From assembly GCA_951802115.1 (NCBI GenBank), contig CATOPL010000006.1, positions 94,179 to 158,178 of the forward strand: DNA of 64,000 nucleotides, written 5' to 3'. The DNA comes from an uncultured Lachnospiraceae bacterium. GTDB lineage: Bacteria > Bacillota > Clostridia > Lachnospirales > Lachnospiraceae. The translations under genes were made by a program, and so were the position numbers. The notes under the pieces were generated by a model. That model was not told the origin of the DNA and did no database searches. It saw nothing but the letters and a program-made list of their open reading frames with translations. Below are positions 60,172-64,000 of the stretch, piece after piece (positions within the stretch are counted from its first letter, which is position 1; the number at the start of each line of letters is the position of its first letter).

Positions 60172-61050
60172 CTAACTGTAAGATGTATTCGTTACAATGG
60201 AAATAAATTTTTTTAAAAGAGGGTTTTGAGAACTTTTCTTAAAAAAGATACCATAGGATAAAGGCTCGCTGTCTTTTAAGGGAATTCCGCGTATATCCAT
60301 GTTTACAAAATTCATAAGCGGAAGGACAGAGCAGCCATAACCTGCCATTACAAGCGTAAGGAGTACCTGCAGGTTTTCACACATATAAGTGGACTCTGGC
60401 AGGATATGCTGTGAAATCTGATTTTGCATTTCCGCAACCCTGGCGGGGATTGCATAGGAATTACAGACGACAATATTCTCTAGGTACAGTTCTTCCTTTG
60501 CAAGCTCCGGGCGTTCGGCATAGGGGTGTGAGGCTGAAACAATACAGCATAGTGGTATCTGGAACAGTTCTTTGTAAACCGTGTCATTTTTTATTGGAAT
60601 ATCCTCCTGAAAACCAAACAGCAGATCCAGTTCATCTTGATAGAAGAGATTTAAAATAGATCTGTGAGGGATCACTTTTAAAAATGGATAAAGCTCGGGA
60701 ACCTGCTGTTTGCAGGATTTGAGTACCTTACAGAGCAGGTCCAGGTTAGCTTCATTCTGACATCCAATGGTTAAGACCTGTATATTTGTACTTTGGTGGC
60801 GCCGTATTTTCTGTTCAGCAACTTTTAACCTGCCCATAACACTTTTCGCGTCTTCCAAAAAACTGATTCCGGCGGGGGTAAGGGTAACTGTCCGGGTAGT
60901 ACGGTGCAGAAGTTTTGTTCCCAATTCATCTTCCAGCGAATGAATCTGCCGGGAGACCGCTGATTGTGTAATCTTTAAAATCTCAGCAGCTCTTGCAAAG
61001 TTCAGATTTTCTGCAACCTGGATAAAGCTCTTTAACTGGTCTGTATTCAT
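60172..61050 (-). CDS. LysR-family transcriptional regulator
   Basis: About 292 residues: N-terminal winged helix (LKSFIQVAENLNFARAAEILKITQSAVSRQIHSLEDELGTKLLHRTTRTVTLT) and a LysR substrate domain. I chose ATG 61050 with GAGGTG 6 bases upstream. It is divergent from the groESL-like locus and may control a gene lost during rearrangement, since the IS element now lies right behind it. Ligand and target are unknown. Confidence 0.9.
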   Translation of the reverse strand: MNTDQLKSFIQVAENLNFARAAEILKITQSAVSRQIHSLEDELGTKLLHRTTRTVTLTPAGISFLEDAKSVMGRLKVAEQKIRRHQSTNIQVLTIGCQNEANLDLLCKVLKSCKQQVPELYPFLKVIPHRSILNLFYQDELDLLFGFQEDIPIKNDTVYKELFQIPLCCIVSASHPYAERPELAKEELYLENIVVCNSYAIPARVAEMQNQISQHILPESTYMCENLQVLLTLVMAGYGCSVLPLMNFVNMDIRGIPLKDSEPLSYGIFFKKSSQNPLLKKFISIVTNTSYS

Positions 61051-61194
61051 GGGTTTCACCTCAATTATTGCGTTTTCGTCATTGATAATACCATATTTTC
61101 ACTTCACTTTCAAGAGCTGGCGTGCTTTAATATAGCATATAGTCCGACAGGGTTATATTGCTAACGAGAAAAATGCGCAGCTTTTTTTCGAGTC

Positions 61195-61221
61195 TGCCAG
61201 TGGTGACTGGCATATTTTTTT
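61195..61221 (+). terminator. Terminator hairpin just upstream of CIRCE
   Basis: TGCCAGT (61195-61201) pairs with ACTGGCA (61206-61212) around GGTG, followed by TATTTTTTT. It ends 10 bases before the CIRCE element, so any promoter for the chaperonin genes must be squeezed in between or read through it. Confidence 0.75.
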
Positions 61222-61231
61222 AGGCAAGGGG

Positions 61232-61258
61232 TTAGCACTCGAATAATACGAGTGCTAA
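61232..61258 (+). promoter_or_regulatory. CIRCE element (HrcA operator)
   Basis: TTAGCACTC, 9 bases, GAGTGCTAA: an exact match to the CIRCE consensus, bound by the heat-shock repressor HrcA. It precedes the truncated groES and groEL. Confidence 0.97.
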
Positions 61259-61285
61259 CAACAAACAGAAAGGCAGGTAACAGGA

Positions 61286-61408
61286 ATGAAATTAAGACCA
61301 TTAGGTGACAGAGTGATTTTCTCTAAATATGCGGGAACAGAAATAAAGGTTGATGAAGTAGAATACACCATCGTTTCTCAGAAAGACATCATTGCGCTTG
61401 TAGAGTAA
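61286..61408 (+). pseudogene. groES: GroES with internal in-frame deletion (40 aa)
   Basis: The frame reads MKLRPLGDRVIFSKYAGTEI and then KVDEVEYTIVSQKDIIALVE. The first ten residues are the normal GroES N-terminus and the last thirty the normal C-terminus; about 54 residues in between, including the mobile loop that docks to GroEL, are missing. The reading frame is intact. A protein this small could not form the seven-membered lid in the usual way. The CIRCE element and a following groEL remain. It may be a decayed gene kept only as a leader frame for groEL. Confidence 0.85.
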
Positions 61409-61451
61409 ACGGCAGAAAACAGACAGAGATTTTAAAGAAAGAAGGAATTGA

Positions 61452-63080
<1,629 letters not shown>

Positions 63081-63140
63081 GATGTACATTGGGACAGGGC
63101 AGTTCCACTGCCTTGTCCTATAAAATGGAGGGGGAATGGA

Positions 63141-63348
63141 GTGAGGAGTCATTCTATCAATATTCCTTCGGCAGATAAACTGAAAGAATTGGTTCGTATT
63201 GTTAACCAGTTCCCTTGTGATGTGAATTTGAAAAATGGGGCGTTCACCCAATATGACGCTAGAAATGATTGGAGAGGCTACAGACTGTGATGTATTAGAA
63301 AATGAATTGGCTGCCTTTTTCCGCATCAGTTTGAAGAAAGAGACGTGA
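63141..63348 (+). pseudogene. HPr-family-like gene with frameshift
   Basis: From GTG 63141 the text reads SINIPSADKLKELVRIVNQF, then PCDVNLKNG, like small HPr-fold proteins of Clostridia. Near 63250 the expected continuation DAKSMIG appears only in a shifted frame (MIGEATDCDVLENELAAFFRI, ending at the TGA of 63346). A two-base loss would explain it. The active-site His region of true HPr is not present, so even an intact form would be an HPr-like protein rather than the PTS carrier. Confidence 0.45.
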
Positions 63349-63351
63349 TCT

Positions 63352-63795
63352 ATGGTTGGAAAACAGTGTGCCGGTTCTGTTTTGGGGCTGGCCAATCAGA
63401 TAAAAAGGGTTTTTGATACAACAACAGGACGTTGCGGTACACAGATAAGAATTTTGAACTTTGTCTTGGTGTCATATCCGGACAGGGAGATATATCAGAA
63501 AGATATAGAAGAGGAATTAAACATACGGAGTGCATCTGTTTCTATGCTTTTAAAGAAAATGGAAGCACAGGATTTCATCCGGAGGGAAAAAGTCTCCAGT
63601 GATGACCGCCTGAAGAAAGTACTGCCAACCAGCCACACAGTGGAAATGAAGGAGCAGGTTGAGCGGCATATTACCCTGCTGGAAAAACGGCTGACAGCAG
63701 GTATCGGGGCAGAGGAGTTAGAGATTTTTTCAGATGTGTTAAAGAAAATGCAGGAGAATATGGAGCTGACAGAAAAGGGAGCCGGGTATGGATAA
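63352..63795 (+). CDS. MarR-family transcriptional regulator
   Basis: The 147-residue protein has a winged helix with TQIRILNFVLVSYPDREIYQKDIEEELNIRSASVSMLLKKME and the wing IRREKVSSDDRLKKVLPT, typical of MarR repressors. It lies 47 bases before a MATE efflux gene, so it probably controls that pump. The start codon overlaps the end of the HPr-like remnant and has only a weak ribosome binding site. Confidence 0.88.
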   Translation: MVGKQCAGSVLGLANQIKRVFDTTTGRCGTQIRILNFVLVSYPDREIYQKDIEEELNIRSASVSMLLKKMEAQDFIRREKVSSDDRLKKVLPTSHTVEMKEQVERHITLLEKRLTAGIGAEELEIFSDVLKKMQENMELTEKGAGYG

Positions 63796-63842
63796 GATGC
63801 CGGATACCCGCTCAGCAGATTTATAAAACCAGGAGGTAGAAA

Positions 63843-64000
63843 ATGGAAGCAACGATAACGAAAACCAACCCTCTCGGCACAGAAAGGGTTGGAAAACTGA
63901 TGATGCGTTATGCAGTGCCAAGCATTATTTCCATTGTGGTGAATTCACTGTATAACATGGTAGACCAGGTCTTTATCGGCCAGGGGGTAGGATATCTTGG
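63843..64000 (+). CDS. MATE family efflux transporter, N-terminal part (cut by window end)
   Basis: Fifty-three residues are visible: MEATITKTNPLGTERVGKLM, MRYAVPSIISIVVNSLYNMVDQVFIGQGVGYLG, the first helix and loop of MATE proteins. AGGAGG precedes the ATG by 6 bases. The gene follows a MarR regulator and continues beyond the window. Confidence 0.88.
   Translation, partial: MEATITKTNPLGTERVGKLMMRYAVPSIISIVVNSLYNMVDQVFIGQGVGYL

Overview
The window looks like chromosome of a low-to-moderate GC Gram-positive anaerobe of the class Clostridia, most likely a gut Lachnospiraceae. The reasons are strong AGGAGG-type ribosome binding sites, sigma-A promoters, lipoprotein and ECF-transporter genes of Firmicutes type, a CIRCE element, a THF riboswitch on folT, small conserved Clostridia proteins (DUF1292, DUF378, DUF1848) and oxygen-sensitive tungsten enzymes. 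No tRNA, rRNA or CRISPR array was recognised.

Layout. 1-3.3 kb: the 3' end of a type III topoisomerase gene and four housekeeping or accessory genes (hexapeptide protein, TraX-like, HD, flavodoxin). 3.3-7 kb: a small reverse-strand gene, then a two-component system behind an unusual leader with a terminator, a 15-codon reading frame and three tandem palindromes. 7-10.8 kb: FtsH, endonuclease V and a decayed xdhC. 11-24.5 kb: a tungsten/molybdopterin island. It has a Moco/Tuco-type riboswitch, an aldehyde:ferredoxin oxidoreductase, MoaD- and MoeB-like proteins, the tungstate transporter TupABC, MoeA, a MoeA-binding-protein fusion, a MOSC protein, MoaA, an iron alcohol dehydrogenase, a ModE-like regulator and MogA. 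Together these can import tungstate, build the pterin cofactor, insert the metal and use it in AOR; the alcohol dehydrogenase could take the aldehyde on to alcohol.

24.5-38 kb: nicotinamidase-like hydrolase, folT with its THF riboswitch, NudC, two WYL regulators, a class A penicillin-binding protein, an Lsa-like ABC-F gene behind a ribosome-type attenuator (3-codon reading frame plus terminator), RtcB, and the CoaBC/CoaX divergent pair. 38-55.7 kb: MATE/LysR pair, a methyltransferase, an acyltransferase behind a terminator hairpin, an orphan non-coding RNA with its own promoter and terminator (about 42.97-43.29 kb), a dehydrogenase, HD, D-Ala-D-Ala carboxypeptidase and oxidoreductase genes, a TetR/MFS pair with a clear operator, and a chemotaxis receptor.

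55.7-64 kb is accessory in character. It has unknown AT-rich genes, an SH3-like gene remnant, a frameshifted IS4-type element, a LysR gene, a groESL locus whose groES has lost its middle in frame, an HPr-like remnant, a MarR regulator and the start of a second MATE gene. All family names come from reading the sequence; no database search was run.
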